Shown: one piece after another, positions 11,943 to 22,515 of the stretch
How the letters are laid out: each line of letters begins with the position of its first letter
How positions within the stretch are numbered: position 1 is the first letter of the stretch
DNA from: Macrolepiota albuminosa
Lineage: Eukaryota > Basidiomycota > Agaricomycetes > Agaricales > Agaricaceae
Direction: 5' to 3'
DNA: 64,000 nucleotides
Assembly: GCA_027475525.1 (NCBI GenBank)
Contig: JAMWFC010000082.1
Location: 2,418,001-2,482,000 of the forward strand
Program-made: the position numbers and the translations under genes
Notes under the pieces: model-generated
What the model was told of the DNA's origin: nothing
What the model saw: only the letters and a program-made list of their open reading frames with translations
Database searches by the model: none

Positions 11943-13347
11943 ATGTGGACGCTCTCGGGGATATCCGAAATGCTCGGGACGATCCACGATCTGCTCTGTT
12001 TGCCCGACGTGCGGGAGATCATCGACGTCCATCCAAACGACGCGGCTGCGGACGCGTTTCCTGATTGGCCGGCCTGGCAAGTGATCGTCGATGACTACCG
12101 CGCCGATTCGCCGTCAATACCGCTGGTCGCTGCAGCGCGCAGGGCGCAGATCGGGCGGGAGCCCGTGCAGCTCGCGGGGACGGTGGAACAGGACGGGTTT
12201 GGGATGTCGCCCAAGAAACACCACGAAGTCACGCGGATGAGCCAGTTCATCAGCAGCCTCGCACTGCCAGACGGCATCCACATTGTCGATGTCGGCGCGG
12301 GCCAGGCACGCGGATGAGCCAGTTCATCAGCAGCCTCGCACTGCCAGACGGCATCCACATTGTCGATGTCGGCGCGGGCCAGGCTATCTCACGCGCGCAC
12401 TCCACCGTCTTCTCGCTGCGCCCGCCCTCGCTCTCGACAGCAGCCACGGCCAGACACACGGCGCCCGCGCCCGAGCCGGCCCGGCCTTCACCGGCATCAC
12501 CCACCGCACAGTCCACCTCACGCCCGCCACACTCGTCGACGCCATCAACGCCTGGCTTGGCCCCTGCGCCACACCCGTCCCCGTCCTCCTCGTCGCTCTC
12601 CACGCATGCGGCTCCCTCACCCCTGACCTCTTCCGCGCCGTCCTCTCCCTCCCTAAAAACCACTCCTGGTACCCCGCCGCAGTCGTCGCCGTCGGCTGCT
12701 GCTACAACCTCATGCACACTCCCGCTGACTTTCCCCTCCACGCCCCTCCCCTCCTCATGCCCCTCCCTGCATCTGCATACCAGATGGCTGCACAGATCCC
12801 CGACACCTGGCTCCTCACCCCTGCTCGCCTCGCCTCGGTCTCCCTCGCCATACGTAAGGTCGTCTGGCGCGCTCTCTTAGGTCGCATCTATGCTGCCGAT
12901 GACACCGCACCTGACAAAGATACCGGCAGCACACCCGCCATGCGCCGCCTCGGCCGTCTTCCCGACTCTGCATACGACTCTTGGCCGACGTTTCTCCAAA
13001 TCGCTTCCCAGCGCGTTGGCGTCGACCTCGCGGGCCCAAATCCCCCCTCTGAGCCCCCAAACCCAGATCTCCAACGTCGTCTAGAGTCGCTGCATGTCCT
13101 CAGATGCCTTATGGGGCCCGTAGTCGAAAGCTATATCATCCAGATCTCCAACGTCGTCTAGAGTCGCTGCATGTCCTCAGATGCCTTATGGGGCCCGTAG
13201 TCGAAAGCTATATCATCTGGACAGGTCGAGTGGTTGAAGCAGCAGGTGCAAAAGTCTGGCGCGCTGCAAGGATACCTTGTCGAGGCCGTAAATTTGTTTG
13301 ATCAGGCCACGGCAGCGGCAGGAATGTTGCCTTGTGTTGAGGCCTAG
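11943..13347 (+). CDS. METTL25-like methyltransferase (reading frame broken by assembly errors)
   Basis: S-adenosylmethionine-dependent methyltransferase-like protein of the METTL25/RRNAD1 family, whose substrate I cannot infer. Markers in order: the N-terminal FPDWPAWQ; GMSPKKHHEV, the family signature; VDVGAG, the SAM-binding loop; YLTRALHRLLA and ALDSS; LVALHACGSL; VGCCYNLM; and near the end GPVVESYII then VEWLKQQV and LVEAVNLFDQ. The ATG at 11943 starts a frame running into VDVGAGQ. The frame is interrupted twice, each time at a 77-bp duplication (12230-12383 and 13063-13216). Even after collapsing, single bases are missing near 12383 and 13217-13228. I read these as assembly errors because downstream coding similarity continues to a TAG at 13345-13347. 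A true pseudogene is the alternative. Confidence 0.8.
12230..12383. repeat. Exact 77-bp direct duplication in the METTL25-like gene
   Basis: 12230-12306 equals 12307-12383. It duplicates the codons around VTRMSQFISSLALPDG and VDVGAG. One further base is needed right after the second copy to continue into YLTRAL. Confidence 0.95.
13063..13216. repeat. Exact 77-bp direct duplication in the METTL25-like gene
   Basis: 13063-13139 equals 13140-13216. It repeats the exon around ESLHVLRCLMGPVVESYI and creates a false stop after the first copy. Confidence 0.95.
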
Positions 13348-13792
13348 TTGATGTAGAGGTCATTGATCAATCACATTCTCTTTGATTTTCTGCACAAGCT
13401 CAAGCCGACATTATAACGCTAGTATACACTCTAAGCTGCGATTTGCATGCCATTCCCGTTCGTCACACTCGGGCAAGACATAACCCAAGGTTATTTTTAT
13501 ACTTCCAGTGAAGTACGGTCAATGAAGCAGGATGGGCAAATGCGTACGATATCCAAGTAGATAATGATAGCGACCATCGAGGATAGCCATAATAAATGTG
13601 AAATACGGCTCCACTGACTCTCACTCACTTTGGTGAGGCTTTCAAAATGGTCCGCCTGTCCTCATATAGGTCAAAAACATTGCGCTGGTCTGTGGTGCTT
13701 GATAATAGTCGCATTGTTATCCCTGCGGAGAGCATCCTTTTGTGGACAGATAATGAACGTTTACCGCTCGTGGCATTGGTAGAGTGTCATCC

Positions 13793-13946
13793 AGACTGAT
13801 ACCCTATTAATGAAGAAGTAATGGTCTCAGCCCCATTACGGTGGCTGTCATTACCTTTCCTCTCCAGGGAGACTGATATCCTAGTTGTGAAGAAGTAATG
13901 GTCTCAACCTCATTACGGTGGCTGTCATTACCTTTCCTCTTCAGAC
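13793..13946. repeat. Imperfect tandem duplication, period 77, with CATTAC palindromes
   Basis: Two units starting AGACTGATA at 13793 and 13870 differ at several scattered positions, so unlike the exact 77-mers this may be a true old duplication. Each unit contains GTAATGG ... CCATTAC as an inverted pair. Confidence 0.75.
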
Positions 13947-14439
13947 TGTCCAAACCGTCGCTTATAACATAAGTAGGCGGGGAAAAGTCTTATGGACAAA
14001 GCCACCCACGAATCCACAGCGCTTCAGATTTGCCTAATACATTGTTCCTTAGTCAATGGATGCAGACGTATACGTCCTAGCGCAACCGAATTTCCATGCG
14101 GACACCATTCGAGAGTCGTTAAAGGTTTCTTCCCAGAGTCGCGAGACATACAGCGGGGCAAAGCCGTGATTCTCAGGTTTCATACAACGGAATGACTGTG
14201 AGGTGGCGTACGAGGGTACCCCGGTAATTTACTGCCAGTGACGAAGGGCAAGATGCGGTATACGGTATACAGACTTACAGATGTGTTTGGATATCCGGCT
14301 ATTCTAGAGTGACAGTCAACCGACAAAGAAGCTCCTGAACAAAGTCACCTGGCGAGTACCCGACTAGTTGTGTCATACTTAGAAAACGGATGGTAATGCC
14401 ATGGAACATAGCTCGAACACACTGATATATCGGCTCAGC

Positions 14440-14593
14440 AGCTATAGTGAACTAGAAAATACCAGCGATTATGATGTTTTCATATAGGAGATTCAACCGC
14501 AGTTATGGGTAACGTTAGCTATAGTGAACTAGAAAATACCAGCGATTATGATGTTTTCATATAGGAGATTCAACCGCAGTTATGGGTAACGTT
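14440..14593. repeat. Exact 77-bp direct duplication
   Basis: 14440-14516 equals 14517-14593; non-coding context. Confidence 0.95.
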
Positions 14594-14691
14594 TCTCGCT
14601 AATAAGATCATTGTACTCTGGAACAGGTTGGCGTGGGTAACCAGCGAGACTTCTATAGACCAAAAAATGAAACCTGAAAGATGTCAGGGCT

Positions 14692-14845
14692 GCACACGTA
14701 ACTCACCAGGACCATGCTTACTTGTGTACTGAAGGATAAGAATTCACGGAGGAAGGTATTCATTTACAGCACACGTAACTCACCAGGACCATGCTTACTT
14801 GTGTACTGAAGGATAAGAATTCACGGAGGAAGGTATTCATTTACA
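14692..14845. repeat. Exact 77-bp direct duplication
   Basis: 14692-14768 equals 14769-14845; non-coding context. Confidence 0.95.
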
Positions 14846-15565
14846 TAGAGGAAATCTCACCACCACCCACCAGACGCCGATATGTCTAGTCAGAGGACGG
14901 CCAAAAGACGAAAAAGAAAAAGTTTCAGTCGCCTCGGACCTAGTGGGAGAATCACAGAAAGTAACAGAGAGAAAAACCCACACTAAACAGGTCCAATGGG
15001 TGCTTATATGCGCATGTTGTAACGTGGACTAGCAAAACCGTAGTCTCCATCAGAATTTTGGCTGCTGAAGCTGAACTAGGTCTTCACAATAAGTGGTTAA
15101 TCAATTGAGTTAAGTTTAAGTGTCGGCGGATGACATTGAGTTACAGACAAGGGTTTTCATTACTTACTTGTACAACTCAAAATGAATGCCCAGGTCCACA
15201 ATCAAAGACAGACCCAAGTTCAGTGGCCACGCGAAAACCAGCTCTTAGCATATAGACAGTTCCCACCGAACAGCGGTGTGATGCATCAGGTTGTTTGCTC
15301 ATAAACACCCTTTGCTGAAAGGACTTGTGGGTTTAGCACCGACTTTCAATGCGCCTTCTGCAGGTACCTGAATCAATAGATGCCTCGGACGGTAATGAAG
15401 ATGCACCCTGAGTCCGGTAAAGGCTGGGAGTCCTCGACGTCGTATCCTAGTATGCGCAGCATTTGTTGTTCAAAGATCACAACCTTCATTTATAATAGAG
15501 TGTACATGTCTGGCCCGATACAAAAACATACAAATGCTTGGAAAGAAACAGCCAAGAAGCTGACA

Positions 15566-16145
15566 CTAGAATCGCGTAGAGAATCCATCGCTGTATTTGT
15601 TGCGCTTATAGGGACTGTGGCTGACGGGTTTGCGGTCATAAGTCTTGACATGGCCATGGCGGTGATGCTTTGAATAACGATTGTTCGGGCGATTTCGTCT
15701 TGAACTAGATCTGTGAGCGTGTCCAGGATAGCCGCGTTTGCCTAGCCAAACATAGTCATTCTGGGGCGATCTTCGTGCTTGGGGTGCAGTTTGCGAAGCT
15801 GGCGGAGTAGTTGTCTTCTTCTCTTCGCTTGGCGGATGGTGTTCTGCGCCTCCAGGGACTGCTGGGACGTCCTTGATGGCGGAGTAGTTGTCTTCTTCTC
15901 TTCGCTTGGCGGATGGTGTTCTGCGCCTCCAGGGACTGCTGGGACGTCCTTGATCATAGACGAAGGGATGCCAGAAACTTATCAGAGGACATCTGCACGC
16001 GGCTAAGCGCCACAATCAAGATCGTGGAACGAGCAGAAATAAAGGACTTGAGAAAGCAAACCTTGTTACTGGGCAGAGACCCTACAGTTGACGCGAAGAA
16101 ACAAAGAGCAAGAAGGGCGACTAGGCGAGCTTGAACAGAGACCAT
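15566..16145 (-). CDS. Possible small secreted protein with His/Arg-rich tail
   Basis: The minus strand opens with an ATG at 16145 and a classic signal peptide, MVSVQARLVALLALCFFAST followed by VGSLP, then a GT donor. The best acceptor (just before 15983) joins it to a long open frame with ISGIPSSMIKDVPAVPGG, PPSEEKKTTTPP, and a basic tail containing GHAHRSSSRRNRP and RYSKHHRHGHVKTYD, ending with TAG at 15566-15568. Collapsing the 77-bp duplication keeps this frame open. I do not recognise the family. The signal peptide is plain, but the splice and the choice of frame for exon 2 are inference. A second frame (SLEAQNTIRQAKRRRQLL) is also partly open. Confidence 0.38.
15800..15953. repeat. Exact 77-bp direct duplication in the putative secreted-protein gene
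   Basis: 15800-15876 equals 15877-15953. The duplicated codons include VPAVPGGAEHHPPSEEKK. Confidence 0.95.
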
Positions 16146-16585
16146 TACGGCAGGTAGAAAAAGATTTTCGAGGCAGAGATGGTGGTTGTTGCTGGAAGAG
16201 CTGGTCTGAGGTCCTGGAATTCGCATCTGGTCCTTATAACCTCTGGTGGCTGACAGCCCATGGCAGTGACGTCAGTTTCACCGCCAGTCAACCTGGTCAA
16301 ATATGACCAAACACTCGGTTAACGATTTAGGGACCCGAACAAAAAATCAAAGACGTAAAATGGTCCTGAGGACTAGTACTCTCATAGGGAGCTTCTGTGG
16401 GTCCCATCATCCCACTCTTTGACAAGGATAATCACTATAGCATGCAATCCCCCCGTCTTTCACTCGTTATAATGTCCAACCTTCCGAAATAACACCTCTT
16501 CTATCGCGCCAGGTCAAGGCTCCGAGTCAAGGAGACTCAATCATACATTAACAACTTTCGATGTTCTTCTAAACGACGACAACGC

Positions 16586-17330
16586 TTGACTGCTATAAAG
16601 CGAGTCAGACTCGACGTATCTGGAAGTGCTGAGGAGCCATCCGATAACTCAACAGGCAAGACGCCAGCCCCACTTGGTCCTCATGCAAACCTTCTCAACC
16701 AGACTCACTTCGCTCTCATCGCCTTCAATCGATCTCACAAGGGCATCTTATCCAGCATCTCATTAACACTGGAAAACCATGGTAGTGTCGCGAGAGACCA
16801 CCTTGCTTCCGAGAGGACGTTTCTTGCTTATGTTCGGACGAGTTTAGCAATCGCTTGTTCAGGAGTAGGTCAGTATAACCACAGGGCTGTCTTAATTGAT
16901 ATGCTTGCTAACACTCCTGTGGCAGCTCTTGTCCAATTGTTTACTGCGGCTTCTTCTAATCTGCGACACTATCGGCTTCTCGTCTACATACGTCCTCTTG
17001 GTGCAGTCACCATTATCATGGGCCGGCTTCTTCTAATCTGCGACACTATCGGCTTCTCGTCTACATACGTCCTCTTGGTGCAGTCACCATTATCATGGGC
17101 TGAATTGTTCTTTTAATTGGTTTGCATCCAACCATCGTTATGCAAGTTCTCAACTGACAGCTTTGACAAAATTAAATAGGTGTTGTTCGATACTTCTCCG
17201 TTCAAGCAGCTTTAACGAAAGGCTGTTTTCCAGTTGCTCGCGTGGTGATGGTTTTATCACCCTGATACTCCTCTTTTTCGTCATCTTTACGTTCGCTGTT
17301 TTGGTGGCCGGAAGATTAGGAACCCCGTAA
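16586..17330 (+). CDS. DUF202 family membrane protein
   Basis: Small multi-pass membrane protein of the DUF202 family (related to yeast vacuolar YidH-like/VTC transmembrane modules). The N-terminal exon carries the signature GSVARDHLASERTFLAYVRT followed by SLAIACSGVALVQLF, spliced over an intron 16868-16923. Then comes RPLGAVTIIMG, a second intron (17118-17181), and VVRYFSVQAALTKGCFPVAR. A final hydrophobic segment, ITLILLFFVIFTFAVLVAG, ends with TAA at 17328-17330. No ATG is visible in frame at the 5' end, so a short upstream exon is probably missing. A 77-bp duplication, an in-frame TGA just after it (17101-17103), and one missing T near 17258 break the frame. I take these as sequence errors. 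Confidence 0.78.
16947..17100. repeat. Exact 77-bp direct duplication in the DUF202 gene
   Basis: 16947-17023 equals 17024-17100, duplicating the exon around SSNLRHYRL and RPLGAVTIIMG. Confidence 0.95.
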
Positions 17331-17454
17331 GGCTAGTGGTCATTGCGATCAAACCTTTCTATCTCCCTTTCTGATGGCGTGCGGAAATTTGGAATACACT
17401 TTATTATAGTTATCCAGAGTATCATGGAGCAGCGGTAATTGACGGACTCTCCAT

Positions 17455-17712
17455 TTACACTTCTACATTTCTCAATACCCAATAGCATTTCTGTAGCAAT
17501 ACCATTGCGACTTCAAATATATATAATCCCTGATCATTTGTGGATCTAGAAGGAACATGCTTTCCCAGTGATATTGTCATCTGACCAAATGCTCCTTGCC
17601 ACTTCGCCAACGTGTCCATACAAGAAATATCACGAGTACGGAGGATGATTCCATCAACGTCAAAGCTTTCAATTATAGCGTCACGGACTGGGCGCGTCAA
17701 GGTTGTTTCCAT
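17455..17712 (-). CDS. Unassigned 85-codon reading frame
   Basis: Minus-strand ATG at 17712 starts METTLTRPVRDAIIESFDVD, then ILRTRDISCMDTLAKWQGAF, and ends VLRNVEV before TAA. The frame also extends upstream without a stop through FDQEWHTVGKHV. I recognise no domain. It lies between the converging DUF202 gene and the SET gene promoter, so it could be a small gene or chance. Confidence 0.22.
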   Translation of the reverse strand: METTLTRPVRDAIIESFDVDGIILRTRDISCMDTLAKWQGAFGQMTISLGKHVPSRSTNDQGLYIFEVAMVLLQKCYWVLRNVEV

Positions 17713-17805
17713 CACGTGCTTGCCGACCGTGTGCCATTCTTGGTCGAAGTTTCAAACAAGTTCTCTCAGGTTGACACGAAGAGATGACTAGGCTTCTGAA
17801 CATCA

Positions 17806-19356
17806 ATGTCAACGATAACGCGACGCAAGGGAAAAGCGAAGTACGAAAAGGATGACCTCCTCGACCCTCCAGCACAGATCGTCAAGGCAATGAGGAGACG
17901 TGGGAGTACACTGAGGTTTGGAACAAAAGCCTAGTCTTTTCTGGTCCAATCGAATGCTAAATTCGCTACAGATCGAGAAGTGCATGGATCTTACTTGTCA
18001 GCGTACTGGCAGTGTTTGCTGTTCTGCTTTACTATGATCCTATCCGAGATGTCTTTCGTCAAAATCCCCATGGTCGAGGTGCTGGAAGTGTTCGACATGA
18101 TATAGATGCTTTCACAATTGTTGATATACCAGGCAAGGGCAAAGGCATGATTGCTATCCGTGATATTGAGGTAGATAAATCTCAATTTCGGACTAAGATA
18201 ATATTCAAGATCCATTCTAGCAAGGAGAGCGAATACTCAAGGAGAAGCCTGCGTTTGTGGTTCCAAGTCAAAGTACGCATCGCACTTGCCGTTTGCATAT
18301 AAAAAACATACTGACAAAGGTCTAGCCTCTGAGTCCCCCAGTGCTATCATTGCCAAGTTCTTACGGGAGGCGACTTCCCAGAATCGTGAGGCTTTTCTGA
18401 ACCTTTCACATGTCAACCTTCCGGAGGACCTGGACCCAGAAGTACACTCAGATGAAGTCGCTTTGGCAATATTCCAGACCAACGCTATTGCGGCGGGAAC
18501 AGGAGCAGGCATCTTCCCAAAAATGGCGCGAATGAACCATGGCTGTTCAAGTGCTTTCAACGCTGTCTATACGTGGCGTGATAAGGAAGAAGTTCTTGTT
18601 GTCCACGCTTTGAAAAAGATTGTCAAAGGAGAGGTGTGGATCTCTTTTGATATAGCTGGCGACCCACCATGAATGTCTTGTATGACAGGAAATTCTAACG
18701 ACATACACGAACACGAAAAAACCTTGATATAGCTGGCGACCCACCATGAATGTCTTGTATGACAGGAAATTCTAACGACATACACGAACACGAAAAAACC
18801 TAGAGCTGAAAGGAGGTAAGCTCCTTACTCAGCTTCTAATATAAATGAGCAGGGCTAAACTTTAAAAACAGAGCATTCCTGGAGCAGAATTATGGTTTCA
18901 CTTGCATGTGCCAAGTATGCTCACTGCCTGATAGCGAATCTCGTGATTCGGACACCAGACTGATGGACATCTCCAACGCTTATGCCCGATTTGCAAACTG
19001 GGGTCAAGGGACAATTAGTGGTGTGGAGGCGATAGAGACCGTCAAACTGATCTGGTCGATCGAAGATGAGGAAGGGTACTGGAGCGAAAGAGGGCAACTG
19101 GCCGCGGATGCTGCCTGGGTTGCTGCAGCCCATTCTGAGTGAGTAGACATGGCGTTGAACTTTGCATCCATAACGTGTCATCAGTGCCACCGCCACAATC
19201 GAATGGGCCGAGCTAGCGATGGAATGGTATGGCCATGAGCTGGGTTACGATAGCGAGCAGGTGCAGGATATGATTCGGATCGTGATTGATCCTCGCAGTC
19301 ATCCCGAGTGGGGAAGTCGGGAAGTCCAAAGGATCGGTGGGCCGGGTCGACATTGA
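17806..19356 (+). CDS. SET-domain protein with N-terminal membrane anchor
   Basis: Probable protein lysine methyltransferase of the SMYD/Set5-like fungal group. Seven exons: 17806-17915, 17972-18170, 18221-18272, 18320-18633, 18766-18815, 18872-19138, 19185-19356. The start MSTITRRKGKAKYEKDDLL precedes a single membrane span, WILLVSVLAVFAVLLYY. The SET core then reads GKGKGMIAIRDIEQGERIL, a middle region, MARMNHGCSSAFNAVYTW (the NHxC motif), ALKKIVKGEEILTTY, and TNTKKPRAERR. The post-SET cysteines are CMCQVC. The membrane anchor is unusual for this group and suggests ER or other membrane attachment. Intron 4 contains a 77-bp duplication, and only with splicing to the second acceptor copy (18765) does EEILTTY read through. 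The P450 reductase gene follows 418 bp downstream on the same strand. Confidence 0.85.
18647..18800. repeat. Exact 77-bp direct duplication in the SET gene
   Basis: 18647-18723 equals 18724-18800. It spans the intron acceptor and the exon coding ILTTYTNTKK; one copy gives a normal 55-bp intron. Confidence 0.95.
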
Positions 19357-19774
19357 GACCGGGTGTATGTGTCAGAAGATTTGTGTAAGAAGGAAGATGC
19401 GAGGTATTTGACTGGTAAAATGTCGATCCATTTATGAAACTGCGAAAATCGATGTGTACGATAAGCGCGGGCTTGTAAATTTCATGGGACACAGGCGAAG
19501 ATCCCGTGAGAGTCGTGGATCGGGCTCCGGTGAGGTGATCCGAGTTGAAAACCCAGCCACGTCCAAACTCTCTTGAGTACATAACAACTTGTTTTGATCT
19601 CCTGTCTTACTCTTCTCCCTTCAACGACCCTGTCTCTCTGTTGCTCCTGGCTGGCCTTTACCAGCTGAGCACATTTTATTGGTATTTCTGCTTATCCTCG
19701 TTTTCTCGATCATGACCGACCCCAATCGTACCACCTTTTCCTCAGCTTCTCCAATCGCTCTCTTTACGACGGCT

Positions 19775-22279
19775 ATGAGCACGACTTCCACCTCGGACAT
19801 TATCATTCTCGCCCTTGGCGTCGGTCTCGCCGCTGCATACCTATTCCGCGACCAGCTATCTGCTGCATTTAAACCCAAGGTCGCCCCAGTTGTCGTATCT
19901 AAGGGTCAGAATGGGTCTGGAAATCCTCGAGACTTTATTGCGAAGATGAAGGAGGGGGTGAGTTGTCTCTTCGTCATCGCCTTCCAATCTGTTACATGGC
20001 TCCTGATTTTTTTCTCAGAAAAAGCGTCTGGTCATCTTCTACGGTTCGCAAACAGGCACGGCAGAGGAATATGCTATACGTCTTGCGAAAGAAGCCAAGA
20101 CTAAATTTGGTCTCGCTTCTCTCGTTTGCGACCCGGAAGAGTACGACTTTGAAAACCTTGATCAGCTTCCAGAAGATTGTGCAGCCTTTTTCGTCATGGC
20201 TACATATGGAGAAGGTGAACCGACAGATAATGCCGTCCAGCTCATGCAGAATCTTCAAGATGAATCCTTTGAGTTCAGCAATGGCGAGCACAAGTTGTCG
20301 GGCCTCAAGTACGTCGTCTTCGGCCTCGGTAACAAAACCTACGAACATTACAACTCCATCGGACGCGCAGTTGATGCGGAACTGACTAAGATGGGTGCTT
20401 TCCGTATCGGTGAACGTGGTGAGGGTGACGATGACAAGAGCATGGAAGAAGATTACCTGGAATGGAAGGATGGCATGTGGGAGGCATTTGCCACTGCTCT
20501 CGGAGTTGAAGAGGGTCAGGGCGGAGACTCAGCTGATTTTGTTGTATCCGAACTGGACTCCCACCCCCCTGAGAAGGTTTATTTAGGTACGTCTATCCCA
20601 GTATTTTTTTCTGTCGATTCTGAAATCCTTTCAAGGCGAGCTCTCCGCTCGTGCGCTTACTAGGACTAAAGGCATTCATGACGCTAAGAACCCCTATCCT
20701 GCCCCCATCGCGGAGGCGAGGGAGCTCTTCCAGAACCCCACAGCTCGCAACTGCGTTCACATTGAACTTAACACAGAAGGGTCGGGTATCACGTATCAAC
20801 ATGGCGACCACGTCGGTGTTTGGCCTTCGAATCCTGACGTTGAGGTCGATCGTCTTCTTTGCGCTCTTGGTCTCATGGACAAGAAAGACCACGTGATTGG
20901 AATTGAATCGCTGGATCCCGCTCTTGCTAAGGTTCCTTTCCCTGTTCCTACAACTTACGCCACTGTCCTTCGTCATTACATCGACATCAGCGCTGTCGCA
21001 GGCCGTCAGATCCTGGGAACATTTTCCAAATTTGCTCCTAACCCAAAAGCGGAGGAGTTCTTAAAGAACCTGAATACCAACAAGGAAGAATACCATAATG
21101 TTGTTGCTCTCGGATGTCTCAAGCTCGGTGAAGTCCTTCAAAGAACCTGAATACCAACAAGGAAGAATACCATAATGTTGTTGCTCTCGGATGTCTCAAG
21201 CTCGGTGAAGTCCTTCAATTGCCGCTGGCAATGACACCAAGCCTCACCCAACTACGGAAAATACCACAGCTTGGTCTATTCCCTTCGATATAATTGTTTC
21301 TTCTATTCCCCGCTTGCAGCCTAGGTACTACTCTATCTCATCTAGTCCAAAACTTCACGCCAACTCTATTCACGTCACTTGCGTCGTCCTTAAATATCAG
21401 TCCGAGGCCAGCCAACATACTCCCCAGAAATGGTGTTACGGTATTGGGTCTAATTTCTTGCTCAACCTTCGTTACGCCACAAATGGCGAGACTGCGCTGA
21501 TTGCTAATTCGCCCGACCCTGCTGTTGCATCGGTGCCCTCGTACCAGATTGAAGGACCCCGTGGTGTGTATAAGGATGACACTATCTACAAGGCTCCCAT
21601 CCACGTCAGGCGCTCAACCTTCCGTCTCCCGACGAACCCTAAAAGCCCTGTTATCATGATTGGTCCTGGAACTGTAAGCAGCTATCTGTCATAATTTCAG
21701 TTTATCTTGAGACTCAATGATTACAGGGTGTCGCTCCCTTCCGTGGTTTCGTCCAGGAACGTGTGGCTCTCGCGCGCCGCTCGATTGAAAAGAACGGACC
21801 AGACGCACTTGCTGACTGGGGTCGCATATCACTTTTCTACGGATGCCGCAGGTCTAACGAGGACTTCCTCTATGCTGATGAATGGCCGAAATACGCTGAC
21901 GCATATCACTTTTCTACGGATGCCGCAGGTCTAACGAGGACTTCCTCTATGCTGATGAATGGCCGAAATACGCTGAGATCTCAAGGGCAAGTTCATTATG
22001 CACTGTGCGTTTTCGCGCCAGAACTACAAGCCCGACGGCAGCAAAATATACGTGCAGGATTTGCTGTGGGATGATAGGGAGCACGTTGCTGAAGCTATTC
22101 TCCAGGGCAAGGGCTACGTATACATCTGCGGTGAAGCGAAAAACATGAGCAAGCAAGTCGAGGATGTGCTTGCACGGATTCTTGGCGAGGCAAAGGGCGG
22201 TTCCGCTGCGGTGGAAGGTGTTGCTGAGGTTAAATTGCTCAAGGAACGGTCAAGGCTTATGCTAGACGTCTGGAGTTAA
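19775..22279 (+). CDS. NADPH-cytochrome P450 reductase
   Basis: ER-bound diflavin enzyme passing electrons from NADPH through FAD and FMN to P450s and other haem proteins. Four exons: 19775-19957, 20019-20586, 20636-21673, 21727-22279. An N-terminal anchor (IIILALGVGLAAAYLF) is followed by the FMN domain (GSQTGTAEEYA, MATYGEGEPTDNA, FGLGNKTYEHYN). The FAD part has GDHVGVWPSNP and RYYSISSSPK, and the NADPH part has GPGTGVAPFRGF, LFYGCR and YICGEAKNMSKQVE. It ends DVWS, the usual aromatic-containing C-terminus. The ATG at 19775 gives the usual short basidiomycete N-terminus; an in-frame ATG at 19711 would add 21-22 residues. Two 77-bp duplications and one missing base beside each (near 21218 and 21977) break the frame, as assembly artefacts. 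Confidence 0.97.
21063..21216. repeat. Exact 77-bp direct duplication in the P450 reductase gene
   Basis: 21063-21139 equals 21140-21216 (two more matching bases follow). It duplicates NLNTNKEEYHNVVALGCLKL. Adding one A after the collapsed copy would give LQIAAGNDTK, as the family expects. Confidence 0.95.
21823..21976. repeat. Exact 77-bp direct duplication in the P450 reductase gene
   Basis: 21823-21899 equals 21900-21976, duplicating ISLFYGCRRSNEDFLYADEW. One base is missing right after the second copy, before KGKFIMHCAF. Confidence 0.95.
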
Positions 22280-22515
22280 AGACTCGTAATAATTCTCGGC
22301 TTATTTTTTTTCCTGTCCTCTTAGTGTCGGATTCACGTCTCTCTGGTACTTCCATCGGTATTCCTCTTCTTAATTATACGCATTAACGTAGCTCTTTGGA
22401 AATGACTGGCAGACTCGTAGATTTTGAATAGATTCAGATACACCCTTTGTCCTTTGGTAGCGTGAGTTGCGGGCCGAGTCTTTGCGGATTTCTCCTTGTA
22501 CTACTTGTTCCGGGT

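Larger units (their letters stand above)
13348..15565. other. Intergenic interval, no supportable gene
   Basis: I see no domain-bearing frame. It contains one imperfect and two exact tandem duplications and some TA-rich leader-like sequence. Confidence 0.6.
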
